Source of the DNA: Desulfonauticus sp. 38_4375
GTDB taxonomy: Bacteria > Desulfobacterota > Desulfovibrionia > Desulfovibrionales > Desulfonatronovibrionaceae
NCBI GenBank assembly: GCA_001507915.1
Contig: LGER01000004.1
Coordinates: forward strand, 1 to 64,000
Direction: 5' to 3'
DNA: 64,000 nucleotides
A program made the translations under genes and the position numbers. Of this stretch, positions 1 to 8,919 are shown piece by piece. Numbering within the stretch: position 1 is the stretch's first letter; every line of letters begins with the position of its first letter. A model generated the notes under the pieces. That model worked only from the letters and a program-made list of their open reading frames with translations. It had not been told where the DNA came from and made no database searches.

Positions 1-149
1 CCAATGTAATTGTAGTGGGTATGAGTGAAAAGGCAGGTTATCCCATTACCTTTGTCCGCTTCTTAAAATACGGCGTGCCTGTAACCATTCTTACTGTAGC
101 CCTAGCAATGCTTTATATCTATCTTAGATATTATGTGTTAGGTATATAA
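1..149 (+). CDS. C-terminal end of an ion-transporter superfamily (ArsB/NhaD/SLC13-like) permease, 5' truncated
   Basis: The window opens inside a gene. Frame 3 is open from base 3 to a TAA at 147-149 and gives about 48 residues. They start NVIVVGMSEKAGYP, continue through FLKYGVP, and end in a hydrophobic helix of about 20 residues. An N-x-IV-x-G-M segment followed by FLKYG-P and a last membrane helix is typical of the C-terminus of SLC13/ArsB/NhaD permeases. The substrate cannot be told from this fragment. A strong hairpin follows the stop codon. Confidence 0.6.
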   Translation, partial: NVIVVGMSEKAGYPITFVRFLKYGVPVTILTVALAMLYIYLRYYVLGI

Positions 150-161
150 AGTAATTTTAAC

Positions 162-205
162 TTAGGGGTAAAAGGATTTAACCTTTTACCCCTAAAATTT
201 ATATA
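162..205 (+). terminator. Rho-independent terminator of the upstream permease gene
   Basis: A perfect 14-bp inverted repeat pairs 162-175 (TTAGGGGTAAAAGG) with 182-195 around a 6-base loop, followed by an A/T-rich tract. It ends only 13 bases before the ATG of the next gene, so that gene has almost no leader outside the hairpin. Confidence 0.75.
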
Positions 206-208
206 TTT

Positions 209-1666
209 ATGGAACATATTGCTCTTAGAACCAAAATTTTGATTGTTATTTTATCGATTGTTTTTACTTCTCTTTTGTTTTCTATAATTTCTATATTTCT
301 TGTATACAATATAAACAAGTATGTTGAGGAGTTGCGAGATAGGGCAGTTGATGAAGCTATTTTTGCCATTGAGCTGGAAAATCAATTGTTTCTACAAAAA
401 GGTCTAGTTACTTATTTTTTGACTACTAAAGATAAAAAATGGCTAGAAGACCTAGATAACTACAATAATAAATTCTTTGAACTTTTACACCAAATTAGAA
501 TTAAGTCTAAAAATGATTTGCATATTAATTATGTATCTTTAATAGAAAGAAAATATAGCGAATATAATTTTTTAAGAAATAGAATAATAATTCTTTATAA
601 AAATAACAACTTAGAAGAGGGTAAGATTTTACACTCAGAAGCAAGAAAAAAGTTTGATGAGCTTGCTAACTTGTGTGAAAAGTATAAGCAAGCAACCAAG
701 CAAGAGTTGGACTTATATTTTAAAAATATTAATAGAAAAGCCTTTTATGCTAAAATTTCCATAATTTCTTCTTTATCTTTGTGTGTTTTCCTTTCTTTGT
801 TGATTGCTTATTATGTTTTTTACAAGATTTTAGTTCCTTTACGCTCTTTAGTGTGGAATACTGAGGTTTATCCTGCCAATCACAGATTTGAGGATGAAAT
901 CAAAATTCTTTCGGAGAGGATGAACACCTTGGTGAAAAAGTTTGACCTTGCTCGCAGTAAGTTGGAAGAAAGTAAGGAACAACTACAAGAGACCAAGAAT
1001 TTGGTTTTATTGGGTAAATTAGCTGCAGGTATTGCCCACTCTATTAGGACTCCTTTAACTTCAGTAAAGATGAGAATATTTGCTTTGAAAAAATCTTTGA
1101 CTTTAGAAAAAGAGCAAGAAGAAGATTTTGAAGTTATTACGGAAGAGATAAGACATATAGACAACATAGTAAGTAATTTTCTAGAATTCTCTAGAAGACC
1201 CAAGCCAAGATTAGAGCCTCTTAAGATTGAAGAAGTTGTTTCCTCTGCAATAAAGACTCTTTCTTATCGTTTTAATTTGTATCAAATAAAGGTAAATGTA
1301 GACATTGAAGAAAATTTACCTTTGCTCAACCTAGATAAGGAACAAATACAGGAGTGTTTAACTAATATTTTAAATAACTGTTGTGAAGCTTTAGAAGAAA
1401 AAGGTGGAAATATAGAGGTTATAGTAGAAAAGGGAGTTATTGAACCGGTAGGCAAAGTGGTAAAGATTGAAATTCAAGATAATGGACCTGGTATACCTAT
1501 AAACTTGTTAAATAAAATTTTTGAACCTTTTTTTACTACCAAAGACCAGGGTACAGGATTAGGTCTTAGTATAAGTAAGCGAATAATAGAGGAGCATGGA
1601 GGTTGGTTGACTGTAAAGAGCTCAGTGGGTGTGGGAACAATTTTTACCATAATTTTACCAGCTTAG
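209..1666 (+). CDS. Membrane sensor histidine kinase, NtrB/ZraS-like
   Basis: This 485-residue protein senses an extracytoplasmic signal and probably phosphorylates the NtrC-type regulator encoded 12 bases downstream. Residues about 9-33 and 182-207 are membrane helices enclosing a mostly helical periplasmic domain. A HAMP-like and coiled linker precedes the H-box GIAHSIRTPLTS, with phospho-acceptor His277. The usual acidic residue after the His is Ser. The N-box (NILNNCCEAL), G1 (DNGPGIP), F-box (FEPFFTT) and G2 (GTGLGLSI) are all present, so the kinase looks active. The ATG at 209 has no Shine-Dalgarno sequence, because the bases before it are the tail of a terminator hairpin. The signal is unknown. 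Confidence 0.88.
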   Translation: MEHIALRTKILIVILSIVFTSLLFSIISIFLVYNINKYVEELRDRAVDEAIFAIELENQLFLQKGLVTYFLTTKDKKWLEDLDNYNNKFFELLHQIRIKSKNDLHINYVSLIERKYSEYNFLRNRIIILYKNNNLEEGKILHSEARKKFDELANLCEKYKQATKQELDLYFKNINRKAFYAKISIISSLSLCVFLSLLIAYYVFYKILVPLRSLVWNTEVYPANHRFEDEIKILSERMNTLVKKFDLARSKLEESKEQLQETKNLVLLGKLAAGIAHSIRTPLTSVKMRIFALKKSLTLEKEQEEDFEVITEEIRHIDNIVSNFLEFSRRPKPRLEPLKIEEVVSSAIKTLSYRFNLYQIKVNVDIEENLPLLNLDKEQIQECLTNILNNCCEALEEKGGNIEVIVEKGVIEPVGKVVKIEIQDNGPGIPINLLNKIFEPFFTTKDQGTGLGLSISKRIIEEHGGWLTVKSSVGVGTIFTIILPA

Positions 1667-1678
1667 GATATTATTGTC

Positions 1679-3106
1679 ATGAGTTCCAAGATTCTTATTG
1701 TTGATGATGATAAGCAACTTAGAAAAAGTTTTTCCCGCCTGTTATCTTTGGAAGGGTATGAGGTAGAGAGTTTGGGTAGTGCAGAAGAAACTCTTGATTA
1801 TTTGGCTAATACAGAAGTGGATTTGGTGGTTTTGGATTACAAATTGCCGAAAATGGATGGTCTAAGTTGTCTTAAGACACTTAAAAGACTTTATCCTGAG
1901 CTGCCTGTTATTATTATGACTGCCTATGGCACCAGTCATACTGCCATTGAGGCTATGAAAATAGGGGCTTTAGATTATGTATTAAAGCCTTTTGAAGTAG
2001 ATGAGTTTCTGTTTTTAATTAAAAGAGCGTTAAAAAATATTACTGCTAAAGAAAAAATAAATACAGTTGATTCTCTTCCTGTGTCTAAGGGAGAAATCCT
2101 AATTGGCAAATCTAGGGCCATGCAAGAGGTCTATAAAAGTATTGGTAAGATTTCTTCTACCCAGGCCAATGTGCTTATTTTAGGAGAGACAGGAACAGGT
2201 AAGGAGTTGGTAGCTAAAGCTATCCATCAATATAGTGAGAGAGCAAGCAAACCTTTTGTTGTTGTCAATTGTGTAGCTATACCAGAGACTCTTTTAGAAA
2301 GTGAACTTTTTGGCTATGAAAAAGGAGCTTTTACTGGAGCTGATAAAGTAAAGAAAGGCAAGGTAGAGTTAGCTCAAGGAGGTACTTTGTTTTTAGATGA
2401 AATAGGAGATATGCCCCTTGCCATTCAAAGTAAACTTTTACGTTTATTGGAAGCCAAAAGTATAGAACGGTTGGGCTCTAGTACTACCTTTTCTGTAGAT
2501 GTGCGGATAATAGCTGCTACAAACAGGGACCTACAAGAAAGGGTGAAAACAGGAGATTTTAGGGAAGATCTCTATTATCGCTTGCAGGTCTTAACTCTTT
2601 ATCTACCTCCTCTAAGAGAGCGCAAAGGGGATATTCCCCTTTTACTTGGTCATTATCTCCAGAAATGTAGTGAAGAACTAAAGATAGAAAAACCTTCTTT
2701 AAGCAAAGAGGCTTTGGATGTTTTAGAAAATTATAGTTGGCCAGGAAATGTGCGAGAGCTTAGAAATACTGTTACTAAACTTCTTATCCAGAGCAGTTCT
2801 AGAGTAATAGGAAGAGAAGAAGTAGAGAAGGTTCTTTTCACCGAGAGACCATCTTGCTTAGCCAGTCCAGAGGAGCTTCCAGCTTGGGCCTTAGCTATTT
2901 TAGAAAATCCAGAAATAGTAAATAAGTGGCAGGTTTTGACTGATTGTTTTCAAGTATCTGTGCTTAAATACTGCTTGGAAAAGTTTCAAGGCAACAAGTC
3001 GCAGGTAGCTAGGTGTTTGGGGGTTACCAGACCCACCATTTTAAATAAATTGGAAAATTTAGATCAATTACATTCTTTTTTGGAAAAGAATAAGACTACC
3101 AATTGA
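1679..3106 (+). CDS. Sigma-54-dependent response regulator, NtrC family
   Basis: A 475-residue activator of RpoN promoters. The receiver domain occupies about 1-120 with phospho-acceptor Asp53 (LVVLDYKLPKMDG). The AAA+ domain (about 140-375) has Walker A GETGTGKE, the sigma-54 contact loop GAFTGA and Walker B FLDEIGDM. The C-terminus carries a Fis-type helix-turn-helix (GNKSQVARCLGVTRPTI). It lies 12 bases after the kinase gene, so the two form a classic two-component operon. It converges on the minus-strand PEP-synthase-like gene. I found no convincing -24/-12 promoter in the window, so its target is unknown; the adjacent TauE operon is a reasonable guess. Confidence 0.92.
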   Translation: MSSKILIVDDDKQLRKSFSRLLSLEGYEVESLGSAEETLDYLANTEVDLVVLDYKLPKMDGLSCLKTLKRLYPELPVIIMTAYGTSHTAIEAMKIGALDYVLKPFEVDEFLFLIKRALKNITAKEKINTVDSLPVSKGEILIGKSRAMQEVYKSIGKISSTQANVLILGETGTGKELVAKAIHQYSERASKPFVVVNCVAIPETLLESELFGYEKGAFTGADKVKKGKVELAQGGTLFLDEIGDMPLAIQSKLLRLLEAKSIERLGSSTTFSVDVRIIAATNRDLQERVKTGDFREDLYYRLQVLTLYLPPLRERKGDIPLLLGHYLQKCSEELKIEKPSLSKEALDVLENYSWPGNVRELRNTVTKLLIQSSSRVIGREEVEKVLFTERPSCLASPEELPAWALAILENPEIVNKWQVLTDCFQVSVLKYCLEKFQGNKSQVARCLGVTRPTILNKLENLDQLHSFLEKNKTTN

Positions 3107-3117
3107 AGTTTTTTATT

Positions 3118-5694
3118 TTAGTTTTTTAAGATCAGAGAAATGTCTTTTTTTATTTTTTTTCTATAGTAATCTACCTGTTTTGAGTTGTTCATAATTATAT
3201 CTAATTGTCTGGTATGGATTATAAGATAACCTAAGATTTTTAATCTTTTTACTATAGGCTTTACTTCATACCTATCTAATCTTGCATCTAATTTATCTTC
3301 TATAATTTCTACCTCAAAGTTATATTCCTTTAATATTTCTCCAATAAAGATAGCCCTTTTTTTCCTGCGTTCTAGGTCAGTAGCTCCTCCTTTAAATTGG
3401 AAACGAATAAAATTATCTTTAGTCCTTTCTCCAGCCAAAGTTTCTATGCCTGTGAAGTGAAAACCAAATCTAGACTGTAAATGACAGAAATCTTTACTAA
3501 TCATAAAGTAATTTTTTTGAGAATAACTGGAAGCAACCAGGGGTTCTAAATCAGGGTTAAGGGTAGATTGAAAAATAAGGCTAGCCAATCCCTTGCCATC
3601 AGGTACAGGGGGGCCTTCCCAGGGAATGGCTGTAATGCCATGCCATATGGCCAGCATGGGGATAGATCTGATGTTGTCCAGAGTCACATATTTTCCTTTT
3701 ACAGGTTTTTTAAATCCATCTCCCAGATTTAAAACCCACCACTGCATGGGCACACTGGTCTTTAATTGTTTGGCCAGAGTGCCAGTAAAGTCTTTGGCCT
3801 GGGAAGTGGAAAACATTTCTTGCACGGCCTTTTCATGAATAAAACGAGTAAGATCATGCAAGGTCTTGCAACCAGAAGGTTTAAAGTTGCTTTTTTGGGG
3901 AGAAAGTAAATTTAGAGGAGTTATAAAGGTATTGATTTTTTTTAGAGTTTTAAAAACAGGGCCTTCCAAATTAACTTGAGGCGGCTTCCATTGGTATTTT
4001 TGGGCAATTTCTGGGTTTATTCCAGCCAGAATACTTTTGAGCTGGGCTATTAAGGTTATTTCCTGTCCACTTTCCAGAGATGAAAAGGCTTTTTTAACTC
4101 CTACTAGGGCAGGAAGATTAAACTCTCTGGCCACATTGGCCAAGTGTCCATTGACACTTCCAAATTCAGCAATAAGCCCAGCTGCTTGAGGTAAAACCAA
4201 AGCCCACTTGGGAGAGGCTTCTTTGACCACTAAAATGGCCTGGGGAGGAAAGGTCCAAAGATCTGCATCTTTTTGGGCTTTGTAAACTTTGCCCATGGCT
4301 ACTCCTGGGCTGGCCACTTCTCCTCCTTCCAAAAGCACCTGTAACTTGCTGGTTTTAATTTTTTCCAACTCTTCTTCAGTAAAGGAAGTATTGCTGGCAG
4401 AAAGGGGACGGCTTTGTAAAATATAAAGTTGATTTTGGGAAAGCGTCCACTCAATGTCTTGAGGGTAGTGGTAATAACTTTCTATTTTTTTGGATTCTTG
4501 AGCTAAGAAAATAACTTGTTGAGCAGAAAGAGAAGGCTGGTTTTGTAGAGAAGGGGAAATTTTACTTTTTTCAATTCCCCTTTCCTTTAAAAAATAACCC
4601 CTTGTTTTACTGCCAATTTTTTTTTCTATAATTACAAAGCGTTCTTTATCTTTTTTTACTTTAAAAACATCGTTTTCAATTATTCCTTCTACAATTGCCT
4701 TGGCCAAGCCATAGCAACTGCTTATAATGATTTCATCGCTTAAATTGATGGGATTAGCAGAGTAAACAACTCCAGAGACCTCTCCGGCAATCATTTCCAA
4801 AACTCCAACACACATCATTACATCTTCATCTTTTAATCCCATCTTCAGTCTATAAATAATGGCGTGAGGGTTGTACTTACTGGCAACTACTTCCTTATAG
4901 GCCTGAATGATTTCTTCCTTAGATACATTTAACTTGCTGGTGTATTGTCCAGCAAAGGAAAGATGAGCTAAATCTTCTCCCAGGGCACTGCTTCTTACAG
5001 AGACCTTTAAATCTTTTTTATTTAGTTTTTGTTGCATGGTCTCAAAAGCGGTTAAAATATTTTGCTCCAGTTCAGAAGGCAAGGAAGTAGATAAAATTAG
5101 CTCTTTTATTTTGCTTGCCTGGTGAAAAATAGACTCCAGGTCATTGGGGTCTATTTCTGTTAATAAAATCCTTATTCTATCCTTTAGACTAGCTTGCTCC
5201 ATAAAGAGCTGATAAGCATATTTAGTAATGGCAAAACCGTAAGGTACTTTTATGTTAAGTTTTTTATACAGTTCTCCAAGATTAGCTACCTTTGAACCTA
5301 CTTTTTCTTGTAAATCTATATCTATATCTTCCAAAAAAATTATTTGTTCACCTTTTGCTGGATGCTCATCAAAGGAAATATGAGTTTCAATATTTTTAAC
5401 TATTTCTTCAAAATAGATATATAAATCTTTATATTTGTTATTAGAAAGAATATTTAAATTTTCTATCATTTTATATATTGTAGTTACTAAAGATATGCAG
5501 CGAGAACGAATATAATTTAGGCTTATAGGAATGTTTTCAGATAAAGCTCTCTCTAGTTCGGACATTATTTGGAGAGCCTGATTGTTATAAGTTAGAATGG
5601 ATTTGAATATTTTGTAGTTTTGGTAAGCAAAATTTTCATCTACAATTTTTTCTTTTTTTTCTTTAAAAAATAAATCTTTAATAAATTTTAACAT
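3118..5694 (-). CDS. PEP synthase/PPDK-like protein with an unrecognised C-terminal domain
   Basis: 858 residues. After a helical N-terminus of about 125 residues comes a PEP synthase/PPDK ATP-grasp domain (about 130-430): GSKVANLGELYKKL, VPYGFAIT, SVRSSALGED and the closing PQDIEWTL...LYILQSRP. A swivelling phosphohistidine domain follows (about 455-550), with FGSVNGHLANVAREF placing His517 at the catalytic position of the usual T-S-H-A motif. The remaining 290 or so residues do not look like the PEP-binding TIM barrel of real PEP synthases: I see none of its GQPGR/CGQ-type motifs. It may therefore phosphorylate a different acceptor. It is the last gene of the TauE operon, 11 bases after the half-size permease. 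Confidence 0.75.
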   Translation of the reverse strand: MLKFIKDLFFKEKKEKIVDENFAYQNYKIFKSILTYNNQALQIMSELERALSENIPISLNYIRSRCISLVTTIYKMIENLNILSNNKYKDLYIYFEEIVKNIETHISFDEHPAKGEQIIFLEDIDIDLQEKVGSKVANLGELYKKLNIKVPYGFAITKYAYQLFMEQASLKDRIRILLTEIDPNDLESIFHQASKIKELILSTSLPSELEQNILTAFETMQQKLNKKDLKVSVRSSALGEDLAHLSFAGQYTSKLNVSKEEIIQAYKEVVASKYNPHAIIYRLKMGLKDEDVMMCVGVLEMIAGEVSGVVYSANPINLSDEIIISSCYGLAKAIVEGIIENDVFKVKKDKERFVIIEKKIGSKTRGYFLKERGIEKSKISPSLQNQPSLSAQQVIFLAQESKKIESYYHYPQDIEWTLSQNQLYILQSRPLSASNTSFTEEELEKIKTSKLQVLLEGGEVASPGVAMGKVYKAQKDADLWTFPPQAILVVKEASPKWALVLPQAAGLIAEFGSVNGHLANVAREFNLPALVGVKKAFSSLESGQEITLIAQLKSILAGINPEIAQKYQWKPPQVNLEGPVFKTLKKINTFITPLNLLSPQKSNFKPSGCKTLHDLTRFIHEKAVQEMFSTSQAKDFTGTLAKQLKTSVPMQWWVLNLGDGFKKPVKGKYVTLDNIRSIPMLAIWHGITAIPWEGPPVPDGKGLASLIFQSTLNPDLEPLVASSYSQKNYFMISKDFCHLQSRFGFHFTGIETLAGERTKDNFIRFQFKGGATDLERRKKRAIFIGEILKEYNFEVEIIEDKLDARLDRYEVKPIVKRLKILGYLIIHTRQLDIIMNNSKQVDYYRKKIKKDISLILKN

Positions 5695-5705
5695 ATGTTA
5701 GTGTT

Positions 5706-6059
5706 TTATTTTTTAAAAAATAAATAAGTTGCGAGTCCTAACAGGACAAAGGCAAATATTTTTTTAAACATTTGCGTATCCACGTTTTCCAGAAGCCTTG
5801 CCCCCACTTGAGCTCCAATTATGCCGCCTATGCCCAGCAGGAAGCCCAGTTTGTAATTTACATTACTTAATTTTTGGTGAGCTAGTAAGGCAGAGATGGA
5901 AATAATCAAAATGGCTAAAAAAGAAGTCCCCACAGCTTGTTGGGCTTGATAGCCCAGGTAAATTAGCAAAGGCACCATTAAAAAACCACCCCCAAGCCCG
6001 GTAAAACTGGCAGCAATTCCCACCAGGATGCCTAAAAGAATAAATTTTAATTCATTCAT
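5706..6059 (-). CDS. Half-size TauE/SafE (TSUP) family permease
   Basis: 117 residues with about four membrane helices and the TSUP signature GLGGGFLMVPLLIYLG...AVGTSFLA near the N-terminus. Typical TauE/SafE proteins are about 250 residues with two such halves. This one carries a single half, so it would need to dimerise or pair with the 416-residue paralogue upstream. The start is supported by GAGGAGG about 8 bases before the ATG. It is separated from the upstream gene by a hairpin terminator and lies 11 bases before the PEP-synthase-like gene. Export of a sulfur oxyanion or sulfonate is the family's usual role, but the substrate is not shown. Confidence 0.8.
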   Translation of the reverse strand: MNELKFILLGILVGIAASFTGLGGGFLMVPLLIYLGYQAQQAVGTSFLAILIISISALLAHQKLSNVNYKLGFLLGIGGIIGAQVGARLLENVDTQMFKKIFAFVLLGLATYLFFKK

Positions 6060-6083
6060 GTTTCATTTCCTCCTCAAGTAAAA

Positions 6084-6124
6084 AGTTGGCTTGGGGCAAA
6101 GAGACTTTCTTTACCCCAAGCCAA
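6084..6124 (-). terminator. Terminator or attenuator inside the TauE operon
   Basis: An 11-bp perfect stem (6086-6096 with 6114-6124, TTGGCTTGGGG) is extended by four more pairs after one mismatch. On the minus strand it is followed by CTTTTT. It follows the 235-residue membrane protein gene and precedes the ribosome site of the half-size permease, so it probably lowers expression of the last two genes. Confidence 0.7.
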
Positions 6125-6145
6125 AGAGAGTGGGAAGAGAAGAGG

Positions 6146-6853
6146 TTAATGTTCTACTTTTGCACCTTTTTTCATTACTAAACCAAATCCTTCAAAGAGA
6201 TAGAATATTCCTAATCCAAACCATAAGGTATAAATCACATAAAAGACAAGAGCAAAGGTAAGTATACCTGCTTTGTTAGCCACTTTTTCAGGAACAATTC
6301 CCAAAAAGTTGTAGGCCAATTCCACTCCTCTTTTTTGCACTGAGTCTACCAAGTCTGCTTCTTTAACCTTTTTGTCCAGTTTTAGCTCAGTATTTATACC
6401 TTTGAGTAAGGACCAGTAAACAAAGAAAACCTTTTTGGCTGGAACCCCATAGGTTTGTTCTAAGCTGGTGGTTTCGTTGTTGTAAAGAAGTTTTCCTTCC
6501 TCAATTATTCTATCTAAAAATTTATAGAGATTTACACTAAAAGTAAGCTCATTTCCATTTTGACGGATGTTTTCTGTATGAAAAGATAGTATTTTAGTAG
6601 TATCATTAATGATGTTTTCTTCTAGATTCAAAGTAAATTGATAGTTTGTATTAAAATTTAAAGTAATATTTTTCTTCTTTAAATCGTCGAAATAGTAAGA
6701 AGAACCTTTAGCCAGAGAATTGAATAAGTCATCTGCCTTGTCCAGGGCGTTTTTACCTCCAAATTTTGGTAAAAACATGACATAAAGAACTATAAAAAAG
6801 GCGACTAGCGTAATTAAACCTAGCCAGAAGTGCTTTTTATCTTTAATTAGCAT
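6146..6853 (-). CDS. Hypothetical two-helix membrane protein
   Basis: 235 residues that I do not recognise by family. A hydrophobic helix at about 11-29 and another at about 195-222 flank a polar, probably periplasmic domain of about 165 residues with no cysteines or obvious motif. The C-terminal tail is short and basic. It is separated by one base from the 416-residue TauE/SafE gene and is probably translated with it. The arrangement suggests a partner or periplasmic sensor of that permease, which is inference from position only. Confidence 0.7.
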   Translation of the reverse strand: MLIKDKKHFWLGLITLVAFFIVLYVMFLPKFGGKNALDKADDLFNSLAKGSSYYFDDLKKKNITLNFNTNYQFTLNLEENIINDTTKILSFHTENIRQNGNELTFSVNLYKFLDRIIEEGKLLYNNETTSLEQTYGVPAKKVFFVYWSLLKGINTELKLDKKVKEADLVDSVQKRGVELAYNFLGIVPEKVANKAGILTFALVFYVIYTLWFGLGIFYLFEGFGLVMKKGAKVEH

Positions 6854-6854
6854 C

Positions 6855-8105
6855 TTAAGCCTCCTCTCTTAACTGATTTAAATTGCCTACAAACTTACCT
6901 ATAACCCAAAAGGCAAAGATACCTATAATAACAAAAAAGAGATAATTTCCTATTTCTGCCAGAAGTTTAGCTGTTTGAGGATTTATACTGATAACCTTCA
7001 TGTCGCCTAACTTTCCAGGTAGAGCCATTAGGCGGTTGGCAAAACCAGCTAAGATAGCAGTGGCATAAAAGCCTCTGATATAAATACCTTTTACTACTTT
7101 GGTGGTAAGGGCTCCAATTTGAATTCCCAATAAAGAGCCCAAAAGCATACCCATGGCCAAGGTATAGAAGATATAACCGTAAATGGCGTATTGGGAAATG
7201 GAAGCAAAACCAGCTGTAAAGATTATTTGTAAGATATCTGTACCCACTGTGGTGAAAGAAGAGACGCCAAGTACATAGACAAACATGGGAAAGGTTAAAA
7301 AGCCACCACCTACACCCATAATAGCAGCGACAAAACCTACAATAGCACCGCAGATAGCTACAAACCAAAAGGATATTTTCTTGCCTCCAGGCACTAAATC
7401 TTCGTCAAAGGTAATCATGGGTGGTAAGTTAAATTTTTGCAGTTTATGGGGAAGACCTTCTTTCCCTTCTTGCTCACTAGAAGAACTAGAAACTTCTACC
7501 GGAGCCTTTTTACTTTTCATAAAATCCATTAGGGCATAAATACCTAGAAATCCCAGTAAAAATACATAGATAAGGCTGATAAAAGCATCACTCATAACAG
7601 GACTAAACTCGTAAATAACCCGATTTAAGACTCCACCCACAATTACTCCGCCAAAGGAACCAACCAAAAAGGCAATGGCTAGTTTGACAGAAACATTTCC
7701 TAGTTTTTTGTGGACTACAGTGCCCATAATGGCTTTAGCAAAGATGTGAAATAAGTCTGTCCCTACTGCCAGAATTCCCTTTATGCCAGCACTCATAAGG
7801 GCCGGGGTGATAACAAAACCTCCACCAGCGCCAATACAACCAGTAATTAGACCTGCACAAAGGCCTATGGCTATGGAGACCAAGAAGATATTCAAAGAAT
7901 AAAAAGCAGGAGCATAGGCTTTTTTACCACCCAAAATTAAAGGTAAGTCATCTGCAAAGGCAATTCCACCAATAATAATGGGAATTAAAAGTAGTCCTAA
8001 AATGAAGAGCCGTTTTTTGCTAGACAGGATGTTTTTAGCCATTCTTAGTTCCCACCTAGCTTGATAAGTGGAAGCCATTAGTAATAGGTTATAAAGTTTA
8101 CGCAT
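6855..8105 (-). CDS. TauE/SafE (TSUP) family permease, full length
   Basis: 416 residues with both TSUP halves: GCIGAGGGFVITPAL...AVGTDLF near residue 90 and IMGVGGGFLTFPMF...TVGTDILQ near residue 260. Eight or nine hydrophobic helices are visible, with a cytoplasmic loop of about 50 charged residues between the halves. It is longer than usual because of about 35 extra N-terminal residues and this loop. The family exports sulfite, sulfoacetate or other sulfur-containing anions. Its gene overlaps the upstream receiver gene by 8 bases and is one base from the membrane protein gene, so expression is probably coupled to the two-component genes. Confidence 0.88.
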   Translation of the reverse strand: MRKLYNLLLMASTYQARWELRMAKNILSSKKRLFILGLLLIPIIIGGIAFADDLPLILGGKKAYAPAFYSLNIFLVSIAIGLCAGLITGCIGAGGGFVITPALMSAGIKGILAVGTDLFHIFAKAIMGTVVHKKLGNVSVKLAIAFLVGSFGGVIVGGVLNRVIYEFSPVMSDAFISLIYVFLLGFLGIYALMDFMKSKKAPVEVSSSSSEQEGKEGLPHKLQKFNLPPMITFDEDLVPGGKKISFWFVAICGAIVGFVAAIMGVGGGFLTFPMFVYVLGVSSFTTVGTDILQIIFTAGFASISQYAIYGYIFYTLAMGMLLGSLLGIQIGALTTKVVKGIYIRGFYATAILAGFANRLMALPGKLGDMKVISINPQTAKLLAEIGNYLFFVIIGIFAFWVIGKFVGNLNQLREEA

Positions 8106-8478
8106 CCTTTCCTCCTTTTTTAGGTATATTTTTTTCTATACACTCAAGTAGTTCTTCCAGTTCACAGGGTTTTAAAAGGTAATCACAGGCACCCAAATCC
8201 AGACCTTTTCTGGCAGCATCTTCAGAACCATGACCTGACAGCATGACCACAGAAAGGTTGGGCACCATTTTTTTTATAATGTTCAAAACTTCTAAGCCAT
8301 CCATATCTTCCATTTTGAGGTCCAAAATTACTAAATCAAAATCTTCTTTTCTAAGCAGACGAATAGCTTCCTCTCCACTGTAAGCTCTGCTTACACTAAA
8401 TCCTCTTTTGGTAAGCCTTTTGGTTAAAATTTCCACAAAGGCCTTTTCATCATCTACTAATAAGATTTTGGCTTTCAT
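8098..8478 (-). CDS. Stand-alone response regulator receiver
   Basis: 126 residues forming a single receiver domain with no output domain. The acidic pair in LLVDDE, phospho-acceptor Asp53 (LVILDLKMEDMDG) and Lys103 (YLLKPCE) are in place. It lies 3 bases after the second receiver gene and overlaps the TauE gene start. It resembles its neighbour, especially around LKPCELEELLE, so the two probably arose by duplication. It may act as a phosphate sink or relay for the kinase at 8909-10621, or act on a partner protein. Confidence 0.9.
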   Translation of the reverse strand: MKAKILLVDDEKAFVEILTKRLTKRGFSVSRAYSGEEAIRLLRKEDFDLVILDLKMEDMDGLEVLNIIKKMVPNLSVVMLSGHGSEDAARKGLDLGACDYLLKPCELEELLECIEKNIPKKGGKDA

Positions 8479-8481
8479 TTT

Positions 8482-8919
8482 TTAATCCCAAGATAAATGT
8501 GAAGTTTTTTCTTTCATCTGAGCTTCTAAAATTTTTTGTTCGTGTTCTTCTTTCTTATTCTTGGCTTGTTCGATTTTATCCAAGAGCTCTTCTAACTCAC
8601 AGGGTTTCATAAGATAATCAAAAGCTCCCAATTTCATGCCTTCAATGGCTGACTCCACTGTACCATGTCCTGTAAGCATAATAACTTCAATTAAAGGGTA
8701 TTTGATTTTTATTTCTCTTAAAGTTTCTATACCATCCATACCAGGCATTTTAACATCCAGGATGACTACATCGATATTTTTGTTTTGATTCAAAAAATCC
8801 ATACACTCTTCTCCAGAGTAAACAGCATATAAGTTTTCAATGCCTTTTTTTCTTAATCTTTTGCTTAAAGTTTCCACAAAATCTTTTTCATCATCTACTA
8901 ATAATAAATTAACTTTCAT
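8482..8919 (-). CDS. Stand-alone response regulator receiver with charged C-terminal tail
   Basis: 145 residues. The receiver domain (1-120) has LLVDDE, phospho-acceptor Asp55 (VVILDVKMPGMDG) and YLMKPCE. A highly charged tail of about 25 residues, probably a helix, replaces an output domain. The gene overlaps the end of the histidine kinase gene by 11 bases, indicating coupled translation and a cognate pair. It is a paralogue of the receiver encoded immediately downstream. Confidence 0.9.
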   Translation of the reverse strand: MKVNLLLVDDEKDFVETLSKRLRKKGIENLYAVYSGEECMDFLNQNKNIDVVILDVKMPGMDGIETLREIKIKYPLIEVIMLTGHGTVESAIEGMKLGAFDYLMKPCELEELLDKIEQAKNKKEEHEQKILEAQMKEKTSHLSWD

